NCBI GenBank assembly: GCA_028279945.1
Contig: JANQMT010000088.1
Coordinates: 1-13,769 of the forward strand
Length of the DNA: 13,769 nt
From: JAKSCF01 sp028279945
GTDB lineage: Bacteria > Bacillota > Clostridia > Peptostreptococcales > JAAYPU01
Direction: 5' to 3'
Program-made: the position numbers and the translations under genes
Notes under the pieces: model-generated
The model's database searches: none
What the model was told of the DNA's origin: nothing
What the model saw: only the letters and a program-made list of their open reading frames with translations
Shown here: one piece after another, positions 1 to 7,509 of the stretch
Layout of the letters: every line of letters begins with the position of its first letter
Numbering within the stretch: position 1 is the first letter of the stretch

Positions 1-153
1 ATAATTGGCCACCTCATCTGTGGTTACGATTTGTCCGCCTGTTTTATCTTTTTCCAGTATTAGCGTCTTTAGTTTTGCTCTTGCTGCATACAGCCCCGCC
101 GATAATCCTGCCGGGCCTGAACCGATGATGATTACATCGTATATGTTCTCCAT
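1..153 (-). CDS. trxB: Thioredoxin-disulfide reductase, N-terminal 51 residues (cut by window edge)
   Basis: Only the first 51 codons lie in the window; the gene runs off the left edge. The start ATG (153-151) follows AGGAGG with a 6-base gap. The protein opens MENIYDVIIIGSGPAGLSAG, the N-terminal FAD-binding Rossmann motif GxGxxG/A, followed by LYAARAKLKTLILEK and the GGQ(I)xxT stretch typical of TrxB. The family reduces thioredoxin with NADPH in the cytoplasm. In Stickland bacteria, TrxB and thioredoxin supply electrons to glycine, sarcosine and betaine reductases, and trxB is commonly inside or next to grd clusters, so its place downstream of grdI-grdH-transporter fits. The CxxC active site lies beyond the edge, so a close relative (ferredoxin- or NADPH-dependent TrxB-like flavoprotein) cannot be excluded. 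Confidence 0.85.
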   Translation of the reverse strand, partial: MENIYDVIIIGSGPAGLSAGLYAARAKLKTLILEKDKTGGQIVTTDEVANY

Positions 154-209
154 GGCTGACCTCCTTTTAGATATCTGTCAAATTCCTTCATCGTCATTCA
201 GTTTATGTT

Positions 210-249
210 TTTTACTGCCCTATAACGGCAAAAGTATAGGGCAGTAAAA
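210..249. repeat. 15-bp perfect inverted repeat between the BCCT gene and trxB
   Basis: The arms TTTTACTGCCCTATA (210-224) and its exact complement (235-249) flank a 10-base loop. The hairpin sits 11 bases after the transporter stop and about 57 bases before the trxB start. On either strand the 5' arm begins with TTTT and the 3' arm ends with AAAA, the reverse of an intrinsic terminator, and no U-tract follows. It may instead be an operator, an mRNA-stabilising or processing hairpin, or a stem that tunes read-through into trxB. Confidence 0.7.
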
Positions 250-259
250 TAATTTTAAG

Positions 260-1741
260 TTAGAGTTTTTCTGTATTAAAAGCTTTAAAGATCGATATAC
301 ACGCAAATAGCATTATAAATATAAACGGAAATGCCGCTGCAATGGATGCTGTCTGTAACGATACCAAGCCTCCTGACAGTAATAATGCAGTAGCTAAAAG
401 TGATTGAACCAATCCCCAAAGTACCTTTTTATTTGTGGCAGGGTTTAAATCCCCTCCAGAGGTATACATACCAAGTACGAAAGTTGCTGAGTTTGCGCTT
501 GTTACAAAGAAAGTACATAATAAAACCAGCGTAATGATGGATAATATAGTGCCAAAATTATACTGACTATAAGCTACAAACAACGCAGTCTCAGGACCTT
601 TAGTTACTTCTGCCAATTGCTCAAGGCCAATTTTTTCGACTAAGCTAATGCCTAACCCGCCAAATACAGCAAACCATACAAATGACGCAAGTGCCGGAGC
701 ACAAATAACACCTAAAACAAACTCTTTTACAGTTCTTCCTTTAGAAATCCTTGCAATAAATGATCCTACAAATGGTGCCCACGCAATCCACCAGGCCCAG
801 TAAAATACTGTCCAACCATTAACCCAAGAATTATCTCCAATAATATTTAAATGTAAACTATCGACAATAAAATTATTTAAATAAGTTCCTAAGCCTTCCG
901 AAAAAGCATTCATCATCATCAACTTAGGACCTACTAGGAAGGTTAAAAGTATTAAGCCTCCTGCTAAATATAAATTGATATCACCTAACAACTTAATGCC
1001 TTTTTCAATACCTGCAACTGCCGTTCCAATATATAAAACTGTAATAACAGCAATAATACCTATTTGAACGTAAGCATTAATGGGTAATCCAAATACATAG
1101 TTCATACCACTGTTAATCTGCATGGTTCCTAATCCTAGAGATGTGGCAACACCAGCAACTGTAGCAAATACAGCCAAAATATCTATTGTCTTTCCTATTG
1201 GACCTCTGACCCTTTCTTCACCAAGCAAAGGAACAAAAATACTACTAACCAAGCCTGGATAACCTTTTCTAAATTGAAAATAAGCTAAGGCAAGCCCTAT
1301 AATGGAATAGTTTGCCCAAGGATGAAATCCCCAATGCTTAAATGAAGCATTCATTGCAAAAGTTGCTGCTTCACTGCTTCCTGGCTGTGAATGAGAAACT
1401 AAATGAGATATGGGTTCTGCTACCCCCCAGAAAACCAATCCAATTCCCATGCCTGCTCCAAACAACATCGCAAACCAAGAAACTGTACTATATTCTGGTT
1501 TTGAATCATCTGGTCCTAGCTTAATTTTTCCATATTTACTGAAGCCTAAAAACAGCGCTACTAATACGAAAATAAACATTGCCAGCAAGTAAAGCCATCC
1601 AAAATTGACTTGTAAAAATGCCATCAGCTTATTTGCAAGATTTGCAAAATTTTCACCAGCTACCAATCCCCAAGCAGCAATAACAAAAACAATAACTAAG
1701 GAGATATAAAAAACACTTTTATTCGTATTTTTTGTCTTCAT
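260..1741 (-). CDS. BCCT-family transporter, probable glycine betaine uptake
   Basis: A 493-residue, about 12-helix membrane protein of the betaine/carnitine/choline transporter family. The glycine-rich segment GAGMGIGLVFWGVAEP lies near residues 95-110, and the family signature GWTVFYWAWWIAWAPF near 309-324. Relatives with the GMGIG segment are usually Na+- or H+-coupled importers, unlike the CaiT exchanger. The N-terminal tail is short and basic. The C-terminus ends soon after the last helix (FKAFNTEKL), without the long charged tail used for osmosensing in BetP-type proteins, so a nutrient-uptake role is more likely than osmoprotection. The start is ATG 1741, 9 bases after AGGAG; a GTG at 1747 is too close to that site. 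The gene starts 12 bases after grdH and is surely co-transcribed with it. Choline or carnitine are alternative substrates. Confidence 0.9.
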   Translation of the reverse strand: MKTKNTNKSVFYISLVIVFVIAAWGLVAGENFANLANKLMAFLQVNFGWLYLLAMFIFVLVALFLGFSKYGKIKLGPDDSKPEYSTVSWFAMLFGAGMGIGLVFWGVAEPISHLVSHSQPGSSEAATFAMNASFKHWGFHPWANYSIIGLALAYFQFRKGYPGLVSSIFVPLLGEERVRGPIGKTIDILAVFATVAGVATSLGLGTMQINSGMNYVFGLPINAYVQIGIIAVITVLYIGTAVAGIEKGIKLLGDINLYLAGGLILLTFLVGPKLMMMNAFSEGLGTYLNNFIVDSLHLNIIGDNSWVNGWTVFYWAWWIAWAPFVGSFIARISKGRTVKEFVLGVICAPALASFVWFAVFGGLGISLVEKIGLEQLAEVTKGPETALFVAYSQYNFGTILSIITLVLLCTFFVTSANSATFVLGMYTSGGDLNPATNKKVLWGLVQSLLATALLLSGGLVSLQTASIAAAFPFIFIMLFACISIFKAFNTEKL

Positions 1742-1753
1742 AATCACTCACTC

Positions 1754-3067
1754 CTATTTTTTTACTTTAAATATTGTTTGTTCTTTTACATCTTGTGTCA
1801 ATGCTTCTAGAGCGACTTCAACACGATGATGTCTTAGCTTCCACTGCTCTTCTTTGGATGTATTTGGATCCCCTAATGGATATGGTATAGAAATGGTTGG
1901 TACCATTTTATTTGAGCCAACTGTCTTAGCTACAGGAATTAAATTACACATTTGAACGATAGGATATCCTGCTTTTTCAATTGCTTTTACCATTGTTGCA
2001 CCGCAACGTGTACAAGTACCTCAGGTGGATGTAAGGATAACTGCATCTACACCATCCTTTTGGAAATATGCTAACATCTCTTCTGCCATTCTTTGAGCTT
2101 CAGCTTCAGTTGTTCCAGTACCTACGGTTGTATAAAAATAATCATCAAGCTTACCGATAACACCTTGCTTTTCAAAATCACGCATTGCATCAACTGGTAC
2201 ACACACATTTGGATCTGCATCAGCTGCTGCCGGATCATAACCTGCATGAATGGTCTTGAAAACACCAGCTTCTAATCTTTCCTGTTTACTAATATCGTAT
2301 CTACCCCATCGAGTTGCAGAAGCAGATTGGATTCTATCCGGATTATCCACCGGTACAATACCTCCCGAAGTTACCAGTGCAATTCTTGCATTCGATAAAT
2401 CCTTGACAGGTTCAGCAATGGGAACACGATCACTTTTTGGAATTGGTAATTCACTAACAAATGGTTGATTATTGATTTTTTTAAGTAACATGTCAATAGC
2501 ACGATCTGAAGCAGGTCGACCATCTTCTAACCAAATCTGATGACGAACGCCTCTTACAAAAAAGCCTTCTTCCTCAGCTAAGAACATAGATTTTCCATCT
2601 AAAATTTTATCGCCTAATTCAGCCATTTTTGCAGTATCTTTTCTCATCATGGCTGCACTTTTTCCTCCCGGGAAAATGTATGCGTCTTTCTTAAACATAT
2701 CTACTCCAGGATTCTCTTCATGCATAGACGTAATAACTTCTACACCAAAGTTTTCTTTTACATGCTTACATATTGTCCCGCAAGCAACGCCATATCGACC
2801 TGCTTGAAAAGCCGGACCTGCAAAGAAGATGTCAAACTCTACATCTTTAAGCATGCTGATAATTTTATCTACTGCATCTTCTGTATTAGATCCCATATAG
2901 TTATCACCACAGATAATAGTATGTGTAATTTCAGCATTATTTAGGCTGGCATTCAATGCTAATGCGGGGCCCACTAAACCTTCTCTTATTTCCGGTTTAT
3001 GATCGGCAAAGTCTTCTCCACCAATACCGGCAAAAAATTGATTGATATATAAAACAGCTTTTTTCAT
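1754..3067 (-). CDS. grdH: Betaine reductase component B, selenoprotein subunit (one CDS read through UGA as selenocysteine)
   Basis: Two frame-matched stretches are split by a TGA at 2023-2021. Read as selenocysteine they give one 437-residue protein, the normal size of GrdB/GrdF/GrdH. The protein opens MKKAVLYINQFFAGIGGED, typical of the family. Selenocysteine is residue 349 in TST-U-GTCTRCGATMVK, the conserved UxxCxxC active site of component B. A hairpin suited to a bacterial SECIS follows directly. In the known reaction component B binds the substrate amine, and its selenol works with the pyruvoyl group of the partner subunit. The carboxymethyl group passes to GrdA selenium and trimethylamine is released if betaine is the substrate. 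AAAGGAG precedes the ATG, 15 bases after grdI. Betaine specificity is inferred from the adjacent BCCT gene; sarcosine (GrdF) is the main alternative. Ordinary gene callers would wrongly split or truncate it. Confidence 0.93.
1988..2023 (-). promoter_or_regulatory. Selenocysteine UGA and candidate bacterial SECIS hairpin
   Basis: The UGA occupies 2023-2021. Starting 13 bases later the mRNA can form GUUGC (2007-2003), loop GGU (2002-2000), GCAAC (1999-1995). UAC (2012-2010) with GUA (1990-1988) extends it across a small internal loop. The distance from UGA to apical loop is 18 bases and the loop begins with G, both within what is known for bacterial SECIS elements bound by SelB. The hairpin lies inside coding sequence and also encodes the CTRCGATMV motif, so some of the pairing may be constrained by protein. 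Confidence 0.75.
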
Positions 3068-3082
3068 GGTGTTCTCCTTTCA

Positions 3083-4411
3083 TTAATATTCTTTCATTGT
3101 TTTTGGTGACCATCCGGATACTCGGTCGCCGCAGAACATAGAATTGTTCTCTAGAATAATACTGCCATCTACTCTTACTGAAGGGCCTAATTTTTCATCA
3201 TGTGCCCATCCTCCGGACAAGCCGTCACGGGCCAAAGCTTCTAGCTCTCCAATGACTTTTTTCATTGGCGGCAGCTCTATTAGCTGTGAAACGTTCCCAC
3301 AAGATACAATAGCATCCGCTAGTTCATCTAAGGTAACAAGAGGTTGAGATTGTCCGTCTCTACCGGTACACTCATTTGTAACTCCAACCGTCTTAATGCC
3401 TGCTTTCTCTAATTCTACGAAACAAGCAATAAAATCCGCATCTGGATTTCCATAGCCTTCTTCTGCTAAAATAGCACTATCTGCTCCAATCATTTTCGCA
3501 ATCTTTGATACAAACTGTGCTGATCTTTGTTTTTGCTCTAATGATACATTTAAGTTTGACATGATAACGCCTAAAAAGTTTACGGTTTTGCCATGTTCTT
3601 GATAAAGTCTTTTTATGGTTGGATTGTTCTGAAAATCATAGGTTGACCATTTAGATGAGCAAGGCATAAAGGACCCAGAAATAATCGCACCATCTAACAC
3701 CTCGTTTGGATGTACTAAAGATGGTAAATAATGATTTAAATCCCAACCATACAACAAATCATTGTATCCCATTTCTTCCATCTGAGATTGTGGCTGCATG
3801 ACATAAACCACGGATGGCAACGCTTCAATAGATGGATCTCTTTTAATCATTTGACCAAGTTCAAAGATTTCTTCTTCATCTGGCTCCAGATCTTTTACAA
3901 TTCCGCCCAAATATTCAGCTAATCTATGGGCTGCCCAACGAATTGCATGATTTTTTTTCTGCTGCTCGTGCCTTTCTTCTACTTCATCTGTATCCGCTAC
4001 TAAACACACATTCATTAACTGAGAAAAGAGTGTGTATTTCGCACCTTCCCCAGACATGTCAATAAGTCCGTCTCCAAAGCTCCCCCAGTGCTTACCTACT
4101 GCTAATACGCTGCATCCCTTCAAAGCGTGGGTTGTGCCATAACCTGTTTGAACAACATCTCCTGTCACTCCCGGAAATGCAGGAATATCATCGTTAAGTT
4201 TTATTCTAGGCTCAATAGCCTCCTTAACAGGCACAATCCTTATTTCCTCTCCTGGTTTTGCAATCATTAAGTCTGCATCCGTAATATGCTCGTCTTCTCT
4301 AACTACCGCTAGGGCTTCTTTTTTGTTAATCCACAGCGTGCCTTTTTCAAATTTTGATTCATTACCAAATTGAATGTCTTTGACATAAAAATTGCCAAAC
4401 TTTAACTTCAC
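3083..4411 (-). CDS. grdI: Betaine reductase component B, pyruvoyl-type proprotein subunit
   Basis: A 442-residue protein of the GrdE/GrdG/GrdI family. The start is taken as GTG 4411, because AAGGAG lies 8 bases before it and the protein then opens MKLKFGNFYVKDIQFG, as family members do; the open frame extends 20 codons upstream without a ribosome site. These proproteins cleave themselves before a cysteine to give two chains of roughly 25 and 20 kDa, with a pyruvoyl group on the C-terminal chain that binds the substrate amine. By position the best candidate is Cys251 in SGSFMPCSSK. A second conserved-looking cysteine is Cys348 in VTNECTGRDG. It is the first gene of the operon grdI-grdH-BCCT, with a clear promoter and a 41-bp palindrome upstream. 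Substrate assignment to betaine rests on context. Confidence 0.88.
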   Translation of the reverse strand: MKLKFGNFYVKDIQFGNESKFEKGTLWINKKEALAVVREDEHITDADLMIAKPGEEIRIVPVKEAIEPRIKLNDDIPAFPGVTGDVVQTGYGTTHALKGCSVLAVGKHWGSFGDGLIDMSGEGAKYTLFSQLMNVCLVADTDEVEERHEQQKKNHAIRWAAHRLAEYLGGIVKDLEPDEEEIFELGQMIKRDPSIEALPSVVYVMQPQSQMEEMGYNDLLYGWDLNHYLPSLVHPNEVLDGAIISGSFMPCSSKWSTYDFQNNPTIKRLYQEHGKTVNFLGVIMSNLNVSLEQKQRSAQFVSKIAKMIGADSAILAEEGYGNPDADFIACFVELEKAGIKTVGVTNECTGRDGQSQPLVTLDELADAIVSCGNVSQLIELPPMKKVIGELEALARDGLSGGWAHDEKLGPSVRVDGSIILENNSMFCGDRVSGWSPKTMKEY

Positions 4412-4450
4412 GATACATTCTCCTTCCTTTGATAAATTAATAACAACATT

Positions 4451-4479
4451 ATTATATTCTGAAAAAAGCAAAAAGTAAA
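4451..4479 (-). promoter_or_regulatory. Sigma-A promoter of the grdI-grdH-BCCT operon
   Basis: On the minus strand TTTACT (4479-4474) is followed by a 17-base spacer and a perfect TATAAT (4456-4451). Transcription would start near 4444, giving a leader of about 33 bases with AAGGAG before the GTG start. The -35 box lies inside the palindrome described next, implying repression by steric block. Confidence 0.8.
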
Positions 4480-4510
4480 CATGGTTATTTAATAATCATG
4501 TTTACTTTTT
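4470..4510. promoter_or_regulatory. 41-bp palindromic operator overlapping the grdI -35 box
   Basis: The arms AAAAAGTAAACATG (4470-4483) and CATGTTTACTTTTT (4497-4510) are exact complements. The 13-base centre is also symmetric apart from one position pair (4484/4496), so 40 of the 41 bases fit one dyad centred on 4490. It covers the grdI -35 element and begins 123 bases after the end of the adjacent tetR gene. TetR-family operators are palindromes placed just like this. The A-rich then T-rich polarity would also suit a bidirectional terminator, but tetR already has its own terminator 44 bases away. Confidence 0.7.
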
Positions 4511-4553
4511 TCAAAATATTTGTTCATTCGTCGTATCGTCCAAAAAAATCACA

Positions 4554-4590
4554 TTAAAAAAAGCCTTCTCTAAAAAATTTAGAGCGGCTT
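4554..4590 (-). terminator. Intrinsic terminator of the merR-M24-tetR string
   Basis: In the minus-strand transcript AAGCC, one unpaired base, CTCTAAA, a 3-base loop, TTTAGAG, two unpaired bases, GGCTT and a run of seven T form a textbook rho-independent terminator. It begins about 43 bases after the tetR stop. Confidence 0.88.
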
Positions 4591-4632
4591 CATTTGAAAT
4601 CTATTATCTTATACAAAATATACCTTGTATCG

Positions 4633-5298
4633 TTATTGATATGAATTTATTATTTTATTGATAAATCTAATGGTTTTATTAATTTCCTCTTCCAAATCTA
4701 TTTCTTCATTCTCATTTCGGTCTAAAATTCGTGCGAGTATTCCCCTATAAAAAGTAACAATCACCTCATTTAATTCATCTAAATCTTGCATCTTAATAAA
4801 GTCTTCTGTTACTAAAAATTGTAAAACTTTTTTATTACGGGCATATATATTTCCTTCTGAAAGCATGGGTAAAGTCTCACTAGAGTGTTCCCCAAAATCA
4901 GATGGATAAATTGAAAAATAATCATTAAAAATTTCTGTAACCGATTGCCTTATATTTCCAAAGAAAATCGTCTTAAATATTTCAGGATTTTGATAAGAAT
5001 GTATACAAAACTTTTCCCAAATTAATAGAAATCTTTCTTTTGTATCTTTTGCACCTTTAATATATTCTTCAAGAGACAAGTAATATTCTTTTAAATATTT
5101 AATGGATGCATAACTAATTAAGTGATCTAAGTTTTCAAAATAATTATATATGGTGGCACTGTTATAACCCGCTAAATCTGCTACTTTTCTAATAGTAACT
5201 GCTTGTATGCCTTCGGTTTCTATGACATGGTGCGCAGCATCAATAAAATAAGCCATCATTCTTTGCCTTTGAAGTTCTTTTCTGGGTATGTTTCTCAT
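4633..5298 (-). CDS. TetR/AcrR-family regulator, probable local regulator of betaine reductase
   Basis: A 221-residue protein with an N-terminal TetR helix-turn-helix at about residues 15-60: the helix FIDAAHHVIETEGIQAVTIR, then KVADLAGYNSATIYNYFENLDHLI. The YNYF motif (more usually YYHF/YxxF) and KVADLAG are family hallmarks. The remaining 160 residues form the variable ligand-binding helices and are not informative about ligand. The start ATG follows AGGTAGGA. Only 40 bases separate it from the M24 gene upstream and no promoter is obvious there, so it is probably co-transcribed with merR and the M24 gene. It sits directly before the grdI promoter, whose -35 is covered by a long palindrome. 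That it represses grdI, with betaine or a related compound as inducer, is inference. Confidence 0.9.
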   Translation of the reverse strand: MRNIPRKELQRQRMMAYFIDAAHHVIETEGIQAVTIRKVADLAGYNSATIYNYFENLDHLISYASIKYLKEYYLSLEEYIKGAKDTKERFLLIWEKFCIHSYQNPEIFKTIFFGNIRQSVTEIFNDYFSIYPSDFGEHSSETLPMLSEGNIYARNKKVLQFLVTEDFIKMQDLDELNEVIVTFYRGILARILDRNENEEIDLEEEINKTIRFINKIINSYQ

Positions 5299-5338
5299 TA
5301 TTATTCCTACCTTTGTATTATTCTGTTACTTCAATACT

Positions 5339-6523
5339 TTACACATATTGAATGCTTTCGTCAAATACGGTTACCGCTTCTAATCCATGTTCACCAACCG
5401 TATAAGTATTCTCTATGCCTACGGCCCCATTTTCAAAAACAAATTTAGGTTCTATGGCTACTACCATGTTTTTCTCAATAACAGTTGGTACTCTAGGGGC
5501 AACAACAGGCAGCTCATCTACTTCTAAGCCTACGCCATGGGCAATAAATTGGACCGGTTTCTCTAATCCCATAAAGTGTTTTTGAAGATTATATTTCTGA
5601 ACTGTTTCAAAAGCTTTAGCATATAATTCACTGCACACCGCACCCGGTTTTACAGCCTCTATCATTAATTCTTGTATTTCTACTGCCACATTGTAGGCAT
5701 CAACCATATAGTCAGGCAATTTACCCAAGCAAAAGGTTCTTGTCATATCCGTCATATACCCTTCTAACCAAGATTCGTAATCCAGGATAATGGGTTCATC
5801 TCGTAAGATCTGTCGATTAGAAGACCCAACCGGATATGCGGTACTGATCCCTCTCCCGCCTAACGGACCACTTCCAAAACTTGTCTCAGCAGCATCCGGT
5901 CCCGATAGCAAAAGTACATAACCAAATTCTTGATTAAACCCTCTAGGACGAATATATCCGGCATGTCCATTTTCTCTGGATATTTTTTCAATCATTGAAA
6001 CCAGTTCAAATTCCTTAATACCTTCTTTTATATGATCTCTCACGGACTTAAATACACTTTCAGACATTTTTGCGGCTTCACGGATTAATTGGATTTCATA
6101 TGGTGATTTAACCATTCGTAAGGATCGTATTATGCCGCTTACATCAACCAGTCTGGCAGAAGAAAACAACTTCCCATAGCGTGTATACAGGTTTGCAGGC
6201 AAAACATCTGCCTCTAGACCAATGGTTTCAAAAGCCGTATAACCGAGATCATGAAGTAATACAGGTATATCGCGTAACTTCTCGATTGAAACGATTCCTT
6301 CCAGTGCAGATTCTTTTTTGGCTCTGTCTAGGCCCTTTATTACAAATAACATCGGTTTTCCTTCAGCCGGAACAAAGAAGTAAGCTTGCTGAATGGTTCC
6401 GGTAAAGTAATATAAATCCGCATTTTGTAAAATTAAGGCCCCTTCAATATTTTCTTTCTGCAGCTGTATTTGTAGTCGATGAATTCTGTTTTCCAGTTCA
6501 GTTTTTGGTGTCATACGCATCAT
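5339..6523 (-). CDS. M24-family metallopeptidase (Xaa-Pro dipeptidase/aminopeptidase-like)
   Basis: A 394-residue protein with an N-terminal creatinase-type domain (about residues 10-150, including ALILQNADLYYFTGT) and a C-terminal pita-bread M24 domain. All five metal ligands of the family are visible: Asp248 (IILDYE), Asp259 (TDMTRTF), His329 (FIAHGVG), Glu358 (AIEPKF) and Glu371 (GIENTY). This argues for an active dinuclear metal hydrolase such as a proline dipeptidase. Creatinase, a metal-free relative, lacks these ligands. Other non-peptidase relatives with ligands exist (ectoine hydrolase DoeA, DMSP lyase DddP), so substrate is open. The start is ATG 6523, preceded by GAGAGGTGA; longer starts reach back into merR. 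It begins 16 bases after the merR stop, so the two are translationally close and co-transcribed. Confidence 0.87.
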   Translation of the reverse strand: MMRMTPKTELENRIHRLQIQLQKENIEGALILQNADLYYFTGTIQQAYFFVPAEGKPMLFVIKGLDRAKKESALEGIVSIEKLRDIPVLLHDLGYTAFETIGLEADVLPANLYTRYGKLFSSARLVDVSGIIRSLRMVKSPYEIQLIREAAKMSESVFKSVRDHIKEGIKEFELVSMIEKISRENGHAGYIRPRGFNQEFGYVLLLSGPDAAETSFGSGPLGGRGISTAYPVGSSNRQILRDEPIILDYESWLEGYMTDMTRTFCLGKLPDYMVDAYNVAVEIQELMIEAVKPGAVCSELYAKAFETVQKYNLQKHFMGLEKPVQFIAHGVGLEVDELPVVAPRVPTVIEKNMVVAIEPKFVFENGAVGIENTYTVGEHGLEAVTVFDESIQYV

Positions 6524-6539
6524 TTTTTCACCTCTCATA

Positions 6540-7394
6540 TCATTTTTCTTCAATTGGAATACATATCTTAAGGATGCTTTCATTGTCAGGGTCCTTACCG
6601 GAGCCTTTTTTAAGCATCACTTCTAATGGAATCCCGGCAATATGATAATGGTTTTGATGAATCCAAGTAATGAGATACCTGTAATAAGCTTCTATACTCC
6701 TATCATATTCATCCAATCTATATTCACTTCCCACATGAATAATAGTCGCATATTTCCCTCCGGGTAATATTTTTAGGGGTAAAGCATTATTATTGGTCTG
6801 TTTAAGGACTTCCACACACAATTCAATATCCTCTTCTTCTTTGACTAAATATTCCTTCTCAATATCACCGTCATAGTAATAGATAGAAATAATTGGTTCT
6901 CTCATCTTTATCTTGAGTGCATCTATTTCATCTATAAATTCATCTATAAAAAGATCTAAATCATCTAATGAAATTTTCTTTCGCTTTGCATAAACGGTTA
7001 TTGCTTTTCTTTCTTCAATCTTGATATTAACCGCTCTTGGTATTTGCAATATCTCTTCTTTGTTTTCAATCCGTTCAATGACTTTATTTAATCCATGAAT
7101 CATTGTCTCCAGCTTATTTTTTTCTTTTTTTAAATCTTGATATTTTTCTTCTAAGATTTTTTGAAAATCTGAATTCGTTTTAGATTTTAAGAGATTATTA
7201 ATATCTTTTAAAGTAAATCCTAACTTTTTAAATTCTGCAATCATTAGAAAATCACTAAATTGTTCTTCTGAATAATACCTATACTTTGTTTTGGAATCAA
7301 CAAAAAAAGGTTTTAAAAGTCCAATTTTTTCATAATAACGCAATGTTCTGGTAGATATCTTTAAAATGTTAGAGAATTCACCGATCAGATACAT
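6540..7394 (-). CDS. MerR-family regulator with GyrI-like effector-binding domain (BmrR type)
   Basis: A 284-residue protein. Residues 1-70 are a MerR winged helix: MYLIGEFSNILKISTRTLRY, YEKIGLLKP, then KYRYYSEEQ and KKLGFTLKDI. A lysine/glutamate-rich coiled coil follows (about 80-120). The C-terminal part (about 125-284) resembles the GyrI-like small-molecule domain of BmrR and related multidrug or metabolite sensors, with the closing ILKICIPIEEK strand usual for that fold. The start ATG has GAGGT 7 bases upstream, and a TATAAT lies at 7431-7426 with a poor -35. MerR activators work at promoters with 19-20 bp spacers. Such a promoter lies before the ureohydrolase gene just upstream, making that gene the likely target. 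The effector cannot be read from the sequence. Confidence 0.88.
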   Translation of the reverse strand: MYLIGEFSNILKISTRTLRYYEKIGLLKPFFVDSKTKYRYYSEEQFSDFLMIAEFKKLGFTLKDINNLLKSKTNSDFQKILEEKYQDLKKEKNKLETMIHGLNKVIERIENKEEILQIPRAVNIKIEERKAITVYAKRKKISLDDLDLFIDEFIDEIDALKIKMREPIISIYYYDGDIEKEYLVKEEEDIELCVEVLKQTNNNALPLKILPGGKYATIIHVGSEYRLDEYDRSIEAYYRYLITWIHQNHYHIAGIPLEVMLKKGSGKDPDNESILKICIPIEEK

Positions 7395-7462
7395 GCTTTT
7401 ACCTCGCTCATGGAATCATAAAAATATTATATCATGATGTGAATTTTCTTAATAGAACAATT

Positions 7463-7499
7463 AAAAAGAGACTTTCACTTTAAAATAAATAAGTCTCTT
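7463..7499 (-). terminator. Intrinsic terminator after the ureohydrolase gene
   Basis: In the minus-strand transcript AAGAGACTT (7499-7491) pairs with AAGTCTCTT (7474-7466) across a 16-base loop, followed by TTT to give five T in a row. It lies 11 bases after the ureohydrolase stop and separates that gene from merR. Confidence 0.75.
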
Positions 7500-7509
7500 A
7501 TAAAAACAT

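Noticed and set aside
1754..1993. A separate 79-residue protein downstream of grdH
   Set aside because: It is the C-terminal part of the selenoprotein, in frame after the UGA, with no ribosome site of its own.
3083..4471. Longer grdI starting at 4471
   Set aside because: That ATG-like start lies upstream of the promoter -10 and has no ribosome site; GTG 4411 has AAGGAG and a family-typical N-terminus.
4470..4510. Terminator of tetR
   Set aside because: A better GC-containing terminator with seven T lies at 4554-4590, and the palindrome overlaps a strong promoter; kept only as an alternative.
5339..6583. Creatinase assignment for the M24 protein
   Set aside because: All five metal ligands of M24 peptidases are present, which creatinase lacks.
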